From contig CP121336.1 in the NCBI GenBank assembly GCA_043553855.1, positions 1 through 64,000 on the forward strand: DNA of 64,000 bases, given 5' to 3'. Source of the DNA: JAUIAS01 sp030425395 (GTDB lineage: Bacteria; Pseudomonadota; Alphaproteobacteria; Rhodobacterales; Rhodobacteraceae). The notes under the pieces are model-generated. The model saw only the letters and a program-made list of their open reading frames with translations, was not told where the DNA came from and did no database searches. Shown here one piece after another: positions 24,333 through 34,700 of this stretch (within the stretch, counting starts at the first letter, position 1; every line of letters begins with the position of its first letter). Made by a program: the position numbers and the translations under genes.

Positions 24333-27300
24333 TTGACACAGAGTATCGAAATCAAGCAATCGGCCCCACATGGCGATGATATCGCTATCGTGGGCATGGC
24401 CGTTGATATGCCGGGCGCAGGAGATCTTGCGACTTATTGGAACAATCTGCGTGCTGGCGTAGAAAGCATTGTCAAACTGGACAACAAGGCACTTGTCGAC
24501 GCGGGAGAAGACCCCCTGCTGATGTCCAAGCCGAACTATGTTCCCGCCGCAGCACCGCTGGCCGGTTTCGACATGTTCGATGCCGAATTCTTTGGTTTTT
24601 CCCCAAAAGAGGCCGCCATTCTCGATCCCCAGCACCGCAAGTTCCTTGAGACCGCCTGGAGCGCTCTTGAAAACGCGGGTCACGCACCGAAGAATTTCGA
24701 TGGCGATATCGGCGTTTATGCGGGCTGCGGGATGGGCAGCTATTTCTTTTTCAACATCTGTTCCAACCCCGAAATCGTGCGCGATGTCGGTATGTTCCTG
24801 TTGCGCCACACCGGCAACGACAAGGATTTCCTGTCCACGCGGGTAAGCCACACCTTCGACCTCAAGGGTCCGAGCGTGAACATCCAGACCGCGTGCTCCA
24901 CGTCGCTTGTCGCGGTGCACTACGCGATGCGCGCGCTGCAGGCGGGTGAATGCGATATGGCTCTTGCGGGTGGTGTCACCATCGAATTGCCGCAAGGGCG
25001 CGGCTATCTTTACAAGGAAAACGAAATCCTGTCGCCGGATGGCCACTGCCACGCCTTTGACCACCGCGCCGAAGGAACCGTGTTTGGCTCCGGTGCCGGG
25101 TCCGTCGTTCTGCGCCGCCTGTCTGACGCGATTGCCGATGGCGACCATATCTATGCCGTGATCAAGGGCAGCGCGATCAACAACGACGGCGCGGCCAAGG
25201 CCGGGTATCTTGCGCCTTCGGTGGATGGCCAATCCGCGAACGTGCGCGCCGCACTGGCGGACGCGGGTGTCACCGCCGACACCATAGATTACGTCGAATG
25301 CCACGGCACCGGCACCTATCTGGGCGACCCGATCGAAATCTCGGCCCTGACAGACGCCTATCGAAGCAGCACCCGGGATCGCGGCTTCTGTCGTGTGGGA
25401 TCAGTCAAGACGAATATCGGACACCTCGACACAGCTGCGGGTGTGGCGGGACTGGTCAAAACGGCCATGTCCCTGCAAAACCGCGAAATTCCGCCAAGCT
25501 TGGGATACGAAGCCCCGAACCCGGCAATTGATTTCGACCGCAGTCCGTTTGTCGTCAACGACAGGCTGAGTGACTGGACCCCGCGCAAAGGACCGCGGCG
25601 GGCGGGGGTGAATGCCCTTGGCGTCGGTGGCACCAACGCGCACCTCATCCTTGAGGAAGCCCCCGCCAGCGCCCCGTCGGAGGAAAGCGACTTTCCGTTT
25701 CAGGTCTTGTGTATTTCGGGCCGGTCAACCGCCGCGCTGGATGCCAATTCCGCCGCACTGGCCGCGCATATGCGCGCCCACCCACAGCAACCTCTGGCCG
25801 ATGTCGCCTTTACCCTGAAAGAAGGGCGCAGCGCCTTTGACAAACGCCGCGTTGTCGTGGCCGAAACCCATGAAGAGGCCGCCGCCCTCCTCGAAGCCGG
25901 GGACCGGCAGCGGGTATTTACCCACAACCGTCTGGGCGATGCGCCTGATGCGGTGTTCATGTTCCCAGGTGGTGGTGCCCAATACGCAGGTATGGCCGCC
26001 GATCTCTATGAGACTGAACCGGTCTTTGCCGAATGGATGGACCGGGGTCTGGATCATCTCGCCCCGAAGCTGGACTATGACATCCGGGCCTTGTGGCTGC
26101 CCAAGGATGATGCTTCCCGAGCGGCTGCCGACCAAACGCTCAAGACACCGTCGGTGCAACTGCCGCTGATCATGATCGTTGAGTATGCGCTGGCCAAGCT
26201 GTGGCAAAGCTGGGGCATCGAGCCTGCGGCCCTTGTCGGACATTCGATGGGCGAAAACACCGCCGCCTGTCTGGCCGGGGTGTTCTCCTTCGAGGATTGC
26301 ATTGATCTGGTCCTGCTACGCGGCCGCCTGTTCGATTCCGTGGCTCCGGGCGGCATGCTGTCCGTCGCCCTGCCGATCAAGGATCTGGAGCCGCTGATCG
26401 GGGCGGATCTGGATATCGCCGCCGCCAACGCGCCGGAACTTTGTGCCGTGTCCGGGCCGCAAGTCGCCCTTGACCGCTTGTCGGCTGTTCTGACCGCGCG
26501 TGGCATCGAACATCAGCGTGTGGCCATCGACATCGCGGCCCATAGTCAGATGCTCGATCCGATCCTGCCGGAATTCCGGGCCTTCCTGAAGGGGTTGACG
26601 CTGAACGCGCCACGCATTCCTTTCGTGTCCAACCGCACCGGCAAAATGATCACCGCGGCCCAAGCAACGGATCCCGAATACTGGGTTCAGCAATTGCGCA
26701 ACATGGTCCGTTTTGGCGACTGCATCAAGACACTGGCCAAACCTGACAGGGTGTTCCTCGAAGTGGGACCGGGCAAGGCATTGGCGTCGCTTGCGCAGAT
26801 GTCCCCGCTGGTAAAGCCGGGTCAGACCATGTCTTCGCTGCGCCATCCCGACCAGCATGTGGCCGACGATCTGCATTTCTTTGGTGTGATCGGACGGCTC
26901 TGGGCCTGCGGTATCGAAGCCGACTGGCCGCAGGTCTGGGGCGAGGCACGACGCCACCGCGTGCCGCTGCCGACCTACGCATTCCAACGTTCGCGCTATT
27001 TCATCGAACCCGGCACCGCCGCCACCGACGAGGCCGCAACCGGCCTGCCACTGCGCAGCAACGACATGACCGACTGGAGCTGGAAGCCCGTGTGGCAGCC
27101 TCGCTATGCTCGGGCCGCTATCGAAGCCGGCACCCCGGTATTTGAACGTGCCGAAACCTGGTTGGTGTTCGAGGACGACGCCGGATATGCTGCGCCCGTG
27201 ATTGCCCGACTGGAAAAGGCCGGACACACGGTAACCCGCGTGCGCTCCGGGGACAGCTTCCGCCAGACCGGACCGGATGCCTACATGATGGCCCCCGAAC

Positions 27301-30300
27301 AGGGTCAGGAAGGGATGGCCATGCTGATGGCGCACCTTGCTGACGCAGACCGCCTGCCAACCCGTATCGCGCATTTCTGGCTGGCCACGGCCAAGGAAAC
27401 CTTCCGCCCCGGATCGGATTTCTTTACCCGGAACACCGAACACGGGTTCTATGCGCTCGTCCATCTGGCGCAGGCGCTGGCCGACCACGAAAATCTCGAT
27501 GTGCACGTGGATGTGTTCACCACCGGCGCGGCGCGCGTCGGCACCGAACCGCTGGAACATCCCGAAAAGGCGATGATCTCCGGACCGCTGGGCGTCATGC
27601 CTCGCGAGATGCCGGGGCTGACCTGTGGCATGATCGACATCGGCCCCGGCACGGGGACGAAACCTGACAGCGTCAAGGACCGAATTCTTGCGGATCTGGC
27701 GTCCCCGCCCCGCAACTTTACAGCGGCGTATCGCGGGCATGACCGCTTTGAGCAGGACTGGCGCCAGGCGCGTGTCGAGGCACCCCAAGTTGATCCACTG
27801 CCATCGGACGCGACCTATTTCATCACCGGCGGCTTTGGCGGCATTGGCATGTCCGTGGCCCAGGATCTGGCTGCCCGAGGCCCGGCCCGCATCGCGATCG
27901 TGTCGCGCAGCGCGCACCAAGACGATCACAACCGTCGTTCGGCGCTGGCAGCACTGGAACAGAACGGCGCGCAAGTCGAGGTGATCACGGCAGACGTTTG
28001 CAACCATGGCGACATGATGCGCGCCCGTGCCCGCGCCGAAGAACGGTTCGGCCCGATCGACTGCCTTATCCATGCGGCGGGCACCATCGACGATGCGCCG
28101 ATCCTCACCAAGACAACCACCGGGATCGAAGCGGTTCTGGCCCCCAAGGTGACGGGTATGCGTGTGATCGACGCGGTATTCCCCGATGGCGATCTCAAGC
28201 AGATGGTGCTGTTCTCGTCCACGTCCTCGATCACCCGCCCGGCGGGTCAGGTGGACTATGTCGCGGCCAATGCCTATCTCAGCGCGCTGGCCGAATCCCG
28301 TGCCAGTTCCAAGACCCGTGTCACAGCGGTCAACTGGGGGGTCTGGTCCGACACAGGTATGGCCGCCGACGCCATGGCCGACCGGATTGGCCACATCCCA
28401 CAGCCCAATATGGAACCGACCGGCCAGGCGACCCTGACCCTTGGCGGCACGGATATTTCTGGCCGCGTGCATTTCACCGGCACGCTGACCACCAAGGATT
28501 GGGTGATCGACGAGCACCGGACCAAGGCGGGCGACGCCCTGCTGTCCGGCACCGGTCATATCCAACTGGCCGCCGAGGCAATGGCAGCCCTTGCCACGCC
28601 ACATCCCTACCGGTTCGAGGATTTCACCTTCCTGCGGGCATTGGACGTGGCAGAGGGAATCGATAAGAAAATCCAGCTGACCCTGACCCCACAGGGGCCG
28701 GGTTATGCCATGGAGGTGCGCAGCACAGCCCGTGTCGACGGACGCGCGGCCACTGTTTTACACAGCGAAGCGCGCGTCGCCCTTCTCAAGCAATGCCACA
28801 AGCCGAGCCACATCGACACCCGCGCCATCGCCAAAAGGTGCACCGTGTCTGAAAATGCCGACAGCAGTGGCCACCTTGCTTCACCTCAGGCCGCACATCT
28901 GAACTTTGGGCCGCGCTGGCAGGTGCTGCGCTCGGCCGCCTATGGCAAGGACGAAGGCATCGCCCATCTTTCGTTGCCCGAAATTGGGCGTGACGATCCC
29001 AAACAAGGGTGGATCATGCATCCTGCCCTGCTCGATTTGGCCACCGGATGGGCGCTGAAATTGGTTCCGGGCTATGCCGCCCAGAACCTTTGGGTGCCGC
29101 TGTCTTACGGTGAAATCACTGTTTATCGTGCCCTGCCTGCCGATCTGATCAGCTGGGTGCGCCTGATTGAGGGCAACGAGGCGGACGGTTATGCCCGCTT
29201 TGACATCGCGCTATGCGCGCCTGACGGCACTGTGCACACCGAGATCCGCGGCTTCCAGATGCACAAGATGGAAGACGCCGGATTTGCGCGGCCCACTCCG
29301 CTGACCGCGCGGGATGTGGATTTTGACGGAGTTGAACAGGATCAGCGGTCCCTGTCGCCAGAAGAAGACGCGCTTTATCACAATATCCGTCAGGGCATCC
29401 GCGCCCGCGAAGGGGCCGACGCGTTGCGCGTCGCCATGGGATCGGGGCTGCCCCAGGTGGCGATGACCTCTCTGCCATTGGATATGCTCACTGCGCAGGC
29501 CGATGAGATGTCGCACCCCCCGAGCGCGACATCCGAGGCCTTTGATCGCCCGGAGCTTAACAGCGATTTCGTCGAACCGCGCACAGCCATCGAGGAAACC
29601 ATTGCCGGATTCTGGAAGAAGCTGCTGGGCGTGTCCCGTGTCGGGGTCGAGGACAGCTTCTTTGACCTTGGCGGCCACTCCCTGATCGCGGTGCGGCTGT
29701 TCACGATGATCAAGCGCGAATACGCCGTGGAATTCCCGATATCGGTGCTGTTCGAGGCCCCGACCATTGCTCGCTGTGCCGCGCTGATTGCCGAAGCCCG
29801 AGGCGAAGACGACGCGCCGGTCGGCGCGAGCACGCCGGACGATGCGGCAGCCCGGAAACCGGCACGCGAGCTGCGTCCGAGCTTCACCCATCTCGTGCCT
29901 CTGTCGCCCAACGACACCGCCGTGCGCGCACCAATGTTCATCGTCGCGGGCATGTTTGGCAATGTTCTCAACCTGCGCCATCTGGCGCTGGAACTTGGCG
30001 GTGATCGGGCCGTCTACGGGCTTCAGGCCAAAGGATTGATCGGCGACGCCGAACCGCACACCCGCATGGAGGACGCCGCGCGCGACTACATCGCCGAAAT
30101 GCGGCAGGTCCAGCCCATAGGCCCCTATAACATCTCGGGCTTCTCCGGGGGCGGGGTTGCGGCCCTCGAAGTGGCGCAGCAATTGCGTGCCGCCGGTGAG
30201 GAGGTTGCCTTGCTGACGCTGTTCGACACACCACTTCCGGTGCGCCCGCCGCTCAGCAATGTGGACAAGGCACTTATCAAGCTGGCTGAATTCCGCCGCA

Positions 30301-30740
30301 ATGGCCCGGCCTATCTGACCGAATGGTTGCGGGCACGGCGCGCATGGAAAGAACAGCTTGCCCAACCCGATGCCGACACGCCCGAGGGTGGTTTTAACAA
30401 CCACAAGATCGAGATGGCCTTCCGTCAGGCTGTCGGGGTCTATGAGGCCGCGCCTTACGACGGACCCGTTCTGTTGTTCCGGCCCCCGCTGGACCGGCAT
30501 TGGAAGGTGTCCGGCGGAAACTGGGTCAGCCGTGAACGCGAATATGTTTTCCACGACAACCAGTGGACCCCACTGATGCCGAATTTGGAAATCATTGAAG
30601 TGACCGGCGATCACGACAGTATGGTTCTGGTGCCCAACGTCGGCGCGCTGGGGGCGCATCTTCGGGATCGGCTTGCCAAGGCGGATCGGAACGGTCAAGG
30701 ATTGTCCGCAACGTCGACCAAGATCACAGCGGCGGAGTAA
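24333..30740 (+). CDS. Monomodular type I polyketide synthase KS-AT-KR-DH-ACP-TE
   Basis: Protein of 2135 aa from a TTG at 24333 with GGGAAG upstream. KS, about 12-430: active Cys188 in QTACSTSL, His324 in CHGTGT, His364 in IGHLD. AT, about 550-850: Ser638 in GHSMGE, but the substrate motif reads IAAHS, fitting neither the malonyl nor the methylmalonyl pattern. KR, about 890-1350: structural half, then TGGFGGIG at 1165 and Tyr1309. DH-like, about 1360-1690: His1395 in HRTKAGDALLS (Pro of the usual motif replaced) and Asp1568. ACP: Ser1783 in LGGHSL. TE, about 1860-2110: Ser1938 in GFSGGG, His2094. Placing KR before DH is unusual. With its own TE it should build and release a short chain, perhaps iteratively. 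The GT2 gene starts 5 nt later. Confidence 0.95.
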   Translation: MTQSIEIKQSAPHGDDIAIVGMAVDMPGAGDLATYWNNLRAGVESIVKLDNKALVDAGEDPLLMSKPNYVPAAAPLAGFDMFDAEFFGFSPKEAAILDPQHRKFLETAWSALENAGHAPKNFDGDIGVYAGCGMGSYFFFNICSNPEIVRDVGMFLLRHTGNDKDFLSTRVSHTFDLKGPSVNIQTACSTSLVAVHYAMRALQAGECDMALAGGVTIELPQGRGYLYKENEILSPDGHCHAFDHRAEGTVFGSGAGSVVLRRLSDAIADGDHIYAVIKGSAINNDGAAKAGYLAPSVDGQSANVRAALADAGVTADTIDYVECHGTGTYLGDPIEISALTDAYRSSTRDRGFCRVGSVKTNIGHLDTAAGVAGLVKTAMSLQNREIPPSLGYEAPNPAIDFDRSPFVVNDRLSDWTPRKGPRRAGVNALGVGGTNAHLILEEAPASAPSEESDFPFQVLCISGRSTAALDANSAALAAHMRAHPQQPLADVAFTLKEGRSAFDKRRVVVAETHEEAAALLEAGDRQRVFTHNRLGDAPDAVFMFPGGGAQYAGMAADLYETEPVFAEWMDRGLDHLAPKLDYDIRALWLPKDDASRAAADQTLKTPSVQLPLIMIVEYALAKLWQSWGIEPAALVGHSMGENTAACLAGVFSFEDCIDLVLLRGRLFDSVAPGGMLSVALPIKDLEPLIGADLDIAAANAPELCAVSGPQVALDRLSAVLTARGIEHQRVAIDIAAHSQMLDPILPEFRAFLKGLTLNAPRIPFVSNRTGKMITAAQATDPEYWVQQLRNMVRFGDCIKTLAKPDRVFLEVGPGKALASLAQMSPLVKPGQTMSSLRHPDQHVADDLHFFGVIGRLWACGIEADWPQVWGEARRHRVPLPTYAFQRSRYFIEPGTAATDEAATGLPLRSNDMTDWSWKPVWQPRYARAAIEAGTPVFERAETWLVFEDDAGYAAPVIARLEKAGHTVTRVRSGDSFRQTGPDAYMMAPEQGQEGMAMLMAHLADADRLPTRIAHFWLATAKETFRPGSDFFTRNTEHGFYALVHLAQALADHENLDVHVDVFTTGAARVGTEPLEHPEKAMISGPLGVMPREMPGLTCGMIDIGPGTGTKPDSVKDRILADLASPPRNFTAAYRGHDRFEQDWRQARVEAPQVDPLPSDATYFITGGFGGIGMSVAQDLAARGPARIAIVSRSAHQDDHNRRSALAALEQNGAQVEVITADVCNHGDMMRARARAEERFGPIDCLIHAAGTIDDAPILTKTTTGIEAVLAPKVTGMRVIDAVFPDGDLKQMVLFSSTSSITRPAGQVDYVAANAYLSALAESRASSKTRVTAVNWGVWSDTGMAADAMADRIGHIPQPNMEPTGQATLTLGGTDISGRVHFTGTLTTKDWVIDEHRTKAGDALLSGTGHIQLAAEAMAALATPHPYRFEDFTFLRALDVAEGIDKKIQLTLTPQGPGYAMEVRSTARVDGRAATVLHSEARVALLKQCHKPSHIDTRAIAKRCTVSENADSSGHLASPQAAHLNFGPRWQVLRSAAYGKDEGIAHLSLPEIGRDDPKQGWIMHPALLDLATGWALKLVPGYAAQNLWVPLSYGEITVYRALPADLISWVRLIEGNEADGYARFDIALCAPDGTVHTEIRGFQMHKMEDAGFARPTPLTARDVDFDGVEQDQRSLSPEEDALYHNIRQGIRAREGADALRVAMGSGLPQVAMTSLPLDMLTAQADEMSHPPSATSEAFDRPELNSDFVEPRTAIEETIAGFWKKLLGVSRVGVEDSFFDLGGHSLIAVRLFTMIKREYAVEFPISVLFEAPTIARCAALIAEARGEDDAPVGASTPDDAAARKPARELRPSFTHLVPLSPNDTAVRAPMFIVAGMFGNVLNLRHLALELGGDRAVYGLQAKGLIGDAEPHTRMEDAARDYIAEMRQVQPIGPYNISGFSGGGVAALEVAQQLRAAGEEVALLTLFDTPLPVRPPLSNVDKALIKLAEFRRNGPAYLTEWLRARRAWKEQLAQPDADTPEGGFNNHKIEMAFRQAVGVYEAAPYDGPVLLFRPPLDRHWKVSGGNWVSREREYVFHDNQWTPLMPNLEIIEVTGDHDSMVLVPNVGALGAHLRDRLAKADRNGQGLSATSTKITAAE

Positions 30741-30745
30741 GAGTA

Positions 30746-31702
30746 ATGAATACGCCTACGGTATTGACCGTCATTCTGAACTATCGCACCGCCGAAATGA
30801 CCTTGGAGTCCGCCAAATCGGCCTGCATCGCCATGGCCGATGTGCCCGGCGGGATCGTGATCGTCGACAACGACAGCCGCGACGGCAGCTTTGAAACCAT
30901 ACGCGCCGAAGTGGCGAAATGGGAATTTGACCGGATCCGCGTTGTTGCGTCGCCGCGCAATGGCGGGTTCGGTGCCGGCAACAATTACGGCATGGCGCAG
31001 GCCCTGCCGGACGGAACGCCGCCGGATTTCGTCTATCTTCTGAACTCCGACGCTTTCCCCGCGACCGATGCCATCTCGTCTCTGTGCGACTACATGGTGG
31101 CCCACCCGAAAGTGGGCATTACCGGCAGCGATATTCGAGGCGAAGACGGCGTCCGGCATACGGCTGCGTTCCAGTTTCCCAGCGTGGCCAGCGAATTTGA
31201 AAACGCCGCCCGCACGGGCGTGATCAGCCGTATGTTGTCGCGCCATATCGTAGCCCTGCCAACCCCGGATGTGCCGACCCGCATTGGCTGGACACCCGGC
31301 GCATCCTTCATGATGCGGCGCAGTATGCTGGATGAAATCGGTGCCTTCGACGAAGGCTATTTCCTTTATTTTGAAGAAACCGACCTGTGCCTGCGCGCCG
31401 ATCGGGCCGGTTGGGAAACCCATTTCGTGCCGCAGAGCCACGTTGTCCACATCGGGTCCGTCTCGACCGGGATGGGCGAATGGGGCCGCACACCGACCTA
31501 TTGGTTCGACAGCAGACGCCGCTATTTTGTAAAGAACCACGGGATCGCAACCTTCTGGGCCACAATTCTGGCCCGGCTTGCCGGTGGCCTTATGTGGCGT
31601 CTGCGCGCGGTCCTGTCACGTCGCCCCTTCGGCGAAGCCCGATTTTTCCTTAGCGATCTGATCAGGCATGCATGTGCCCCCAGAAAGGACACCCTGCAAT
31701 GA
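30746..31702 (+). CDS. Glycosyltransferase family 2, rhamnosyltransferase-like
   Basis: Protein of 318 aa; the GGAG ribosome site overlaps the PKS 3' end and the ATG lies 5 nt after the PKS stop. GT-A motifs: TVILNYRTAEMTL, IVDNDSRDGS, RNGGFGAGNN, DxD-like LLNSDAFP, and WTPGASFMMRR...FDEGYFLYFEETDLCLR, typical of WbbL-type rhamnosyl and related transferases. Its stop overlaps the start of the NRPS gene (ATGA). A sugar transferase sandwiched and translationally coupled between a PKS and an NRPS gene suggests that the assembly-line product is glycosylated or built onto a sugar. That link is inference. Confidence 0.92.
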   Translation: MNTPTVLTVILNYRTAEMTLESAKSACIAMADVPGGIVIVDNDSRDGSFETIRAEVAKWEFDRIRVVASPRNGGFGAGNNYGMAQALPDGTPPDFVYLLNSDAFPATDAISSLCDYMVAHPKVGITGSDIRGEDGVRHTAAFQFPSVASEFENAARTGVISRMLSRHIVALPTPDVPTRIGWTPGASFMMRRSMLDEIGAFDEGYFLYFEETDLCLRADRAGWETHFVPQSHVVHIGSVSTGMGEWGRTPTYWFDSRRRYFVKNHGIATFWATILARLAGGLMWRLRAVLSRRPFGEARFFLSDLIRHACAPRKDTLQ

Positions 31703-34700
31703 CAACTGCAATCACCTGCGTCCTGATCGGTGACGAAACCCTGCTGGTGACTTGTGGCGACTCCCTTCGCAACAGGGGCCACGATATCCGCGCCGTGGTG
31801 ACCGACGAACCGGGCGTGCGTGATTGGGCGGTCTCGGCAGGCATCGCCGCGTTCGACACCGGGTCCGAAATGGCAAAGGCGCTTGGCGCAGGCTCCGTGG
31901 ACTGGCTGTTTTCCATTGCCAATCTCAAGATGTTGCGCCCGGAGGTTCTGGCTATCGCACGCAACGGGGGGATCAACTTTCACGACGGTCCCCTGCCCCG
32001 ATATGCAGGATTGAACGCACCCGTCTGGGCATTGCTGGACCACGAACAGGAATTTGCCGTCACCTGGCACCTGATGGAAGGCGGGGTCGACGAAGGCGAC
32101 ATCCTTGCCCAGATGCCCGTCCGGATCGAGGAAGACGACACGGCTTTTTCGTTGAACTGGAAATGCTACGGTGCCGCCGCTGAAAGCTTTGAGGGTGTCG
32201 CCGATCAGATCGAAGCGGGCGCGCTGGACCGCGTCGCTCAGGATCTCAGCCAGCGCAGTTATTTCGGGCGCTACCATCGTCCCGAGGCAGGCGCGATGAT
32301 TGATCCCGCAGGTGCCGGAGAGGATATCACCCGACTGGTGCAGGCACTGGATTTTGGCGGTTACTGGAATCCGCTCACGGTGGCGCGGGTCGATCTGGGT
32401 GGCGGTGTTGTCGCCGCGATCAAAAGCGCACGAGCCACCGCCGCAACCGGCATCGGGGGTGCCGGAACGGTTCTGGAAAGCTCCAGCGACAGCATCGTGA
32501 TCGCCACCACCACCCATGCGGTGCGGCTGGACGGGTTGACCACACTGGACGGCGGGCGGGTCGCCCTCCCCGAGGTGGGCTCCGCTTTGCCGCCACTGGA
32601 CGCCACGCGCCGCAGCGCTCTGGAAGACCTGAGCAAGGCCACGGCACGCGCCGACAGCACAGCTCGCACAGCCTTTGCGGGATATGCCCCGGCACGACTG
32701 GCCATGGCCCGTCGCGCAGATAGCCGCGCGGATACCTCGGTGGAATGGACTGCGATCCCCTTGGCCGTGAACGCGCCAGCCGAAAAGGTCGCCACAGCCA
32801 CCTTGGCGTTTGCCCGTATCTCCTGTGACGGGGATGGGGCGGATATCGCCGTCGCCCATGAGGGGGACGCGACGCTTTGCATGGATTGGCTTCCATTGCG
32901 CGCTGACTCCGAGAACATCCCGGAAATCTCGCAAGACACCGCCGCCACTCTGAGCAAACGCGCAAACCTTGGGCCGGTGGCACGGGATATCGCGTTGCGC
33001 ATTCCCGGCATCGCACCGCTGGAGGTGCCAGACATCGCGCTGTCCTTTGGGAACACGCCCGTTGACGGCGCAGCGCTGTGCCTGTGTCGCCGCGATGATG
33101 GACTGCATCTGGCCTATGACGCCGCGCGTCTATCGGGTCAGGAGGCCCAGCTTCTCGCGGATCGTTTTGTTGCCATTCTGGACCAGCTGGATCAGGCCGC
33201 GACCCTGTCGGACCTGCCGCGCATGTCCCCTGCAGAACACCGGATGGTGTTGCGGGACTGGAACGCGACAGCGACGGATTACAAATCCATCACTCTTGGT
33301 GCCGCCTTTAACGAACAGGTGGCGCGGACCCCGCATGCCGTGGCGCTGATCCACGAAGATACCAAGATCACCTATGCGGAACTGGCCGAGCGCGCCCGCA
33401 AGATGGCAGCCCGGCTTCAGGTTGCCGGCGTCGCTCGCGGCGACCGTGTCGGCCTGCACCTGCGGCGCGGTCCCGACATGGTGGCAGGCGTGCTTGGCAT
33501 CCTGCTGGCGGGGGCGGCCTATGTGCCCATGGACCCCGATTATCCCGCAGATCGACTGGCGCATTACCTCAGCGACAGCGGCGCGCGGATCGTGTTGACC
33601 CATAGCGAACTGAGAGCCAGCCTGCCCAAGGGCACAGGCAGCCCAATCGTCGTGGACAAGGCACCCGGCGGCCAAAACGCTCTGCCGGCGTTTGTCGATC
33701 CGGGGGTGGAGCCGGAAGATCTTGCTTACCTCATCTACACTTCCGGCTCCACCGGCACACCCAAGGGGGTGATGGTCGAACACCGTAACGTAGCGAATTT
33801 TTTTGCCGGAATGGACGCGCGGCTTGCGCCCGATACAGGCGGGGTTTGGATGGCCGTGACGTCGATGGCATTCGACATTTCGGTTCTTGAGATCTTCTAC
33901 ACACTCGCGCGGGGCTATACCGTAGTGGTTGCGGGCGACGGTCCTCGCGCAGCCGTGGCCGGAGGACCCATCCGCCTGCCCGGACGCGACATTGATTTCA
34001 ACCTCTACTACTGGGGCAATGATGGCGGCGTGGGCCGGGACAAATATGCCTTGCTGCTGGACGGGGCACGGTTTGCCGATGCGCACGGGTTCAACGCGGT
34101 TTGGACGCCGGAACGGCACTTTCACGCGTTCGGAGGCCCCTACCCCAACCCATCCGTAACCGGTGCCGCCGTAGCGGCGGTGACGCGCAACCTGTCGGTG
34201 CGCGCGGGATCCTGCGTCGCTCCTTTGCATCACGTGGCGCGCATCGCCGAAGAATGGTCCGTCATCGACAACCTGACAAACGGACGCGCCGGTCTGGCCA
34301 TGGCCAGCGGGTGGCAGCCGGACGATTTCGTCCTGCGTCCCGAAAACACACCGCCCAACAACAAGACGGCGATGTATCAGGCGATCACCGACTTGCGCAC
34401 ATTGTGGCGCGGTGAAAGCGTGGCCTTTCCCAAGGCGGATGGAACAACGCTGGATGTTGTGACCCAACCGCGCCCGGTCTCGTCCGAGATTCCCATCTGG
34501 GTCACAACCGCTGGCAATCCGGACACATGGCGCGAAGCGGGCGAGATTGGTGCCAATGTGCTGACCCACCTGTTGGGTCAGACCATCGAAGAGGTCGAAG
34601 GCAAAATTCGCATCTATCACGATGCGCTGCGCGATGCAGGGCATGACCCGGACAAGTTCTCGGTGTCTTTGATGCTTCACACCTTCCTTGCCGAGGATCG

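Noticed and set aside
26316..28604. 762-codon open frame on the minus strand inside the PKS gene
   Set aside because: It is antisense to the KS-AT-KR core, with a His/Gly/Arg/Gln-rich composition and no recognisable motif. High third-position GC in the PKS removes stops on the opposite strand.
29211..30698. 495-codon minus-strand frame at the PKS 3' end
   Set aside because: Antisense shadow of the ACP and TE region, whose catalytic motifs are intact on the plus strand.
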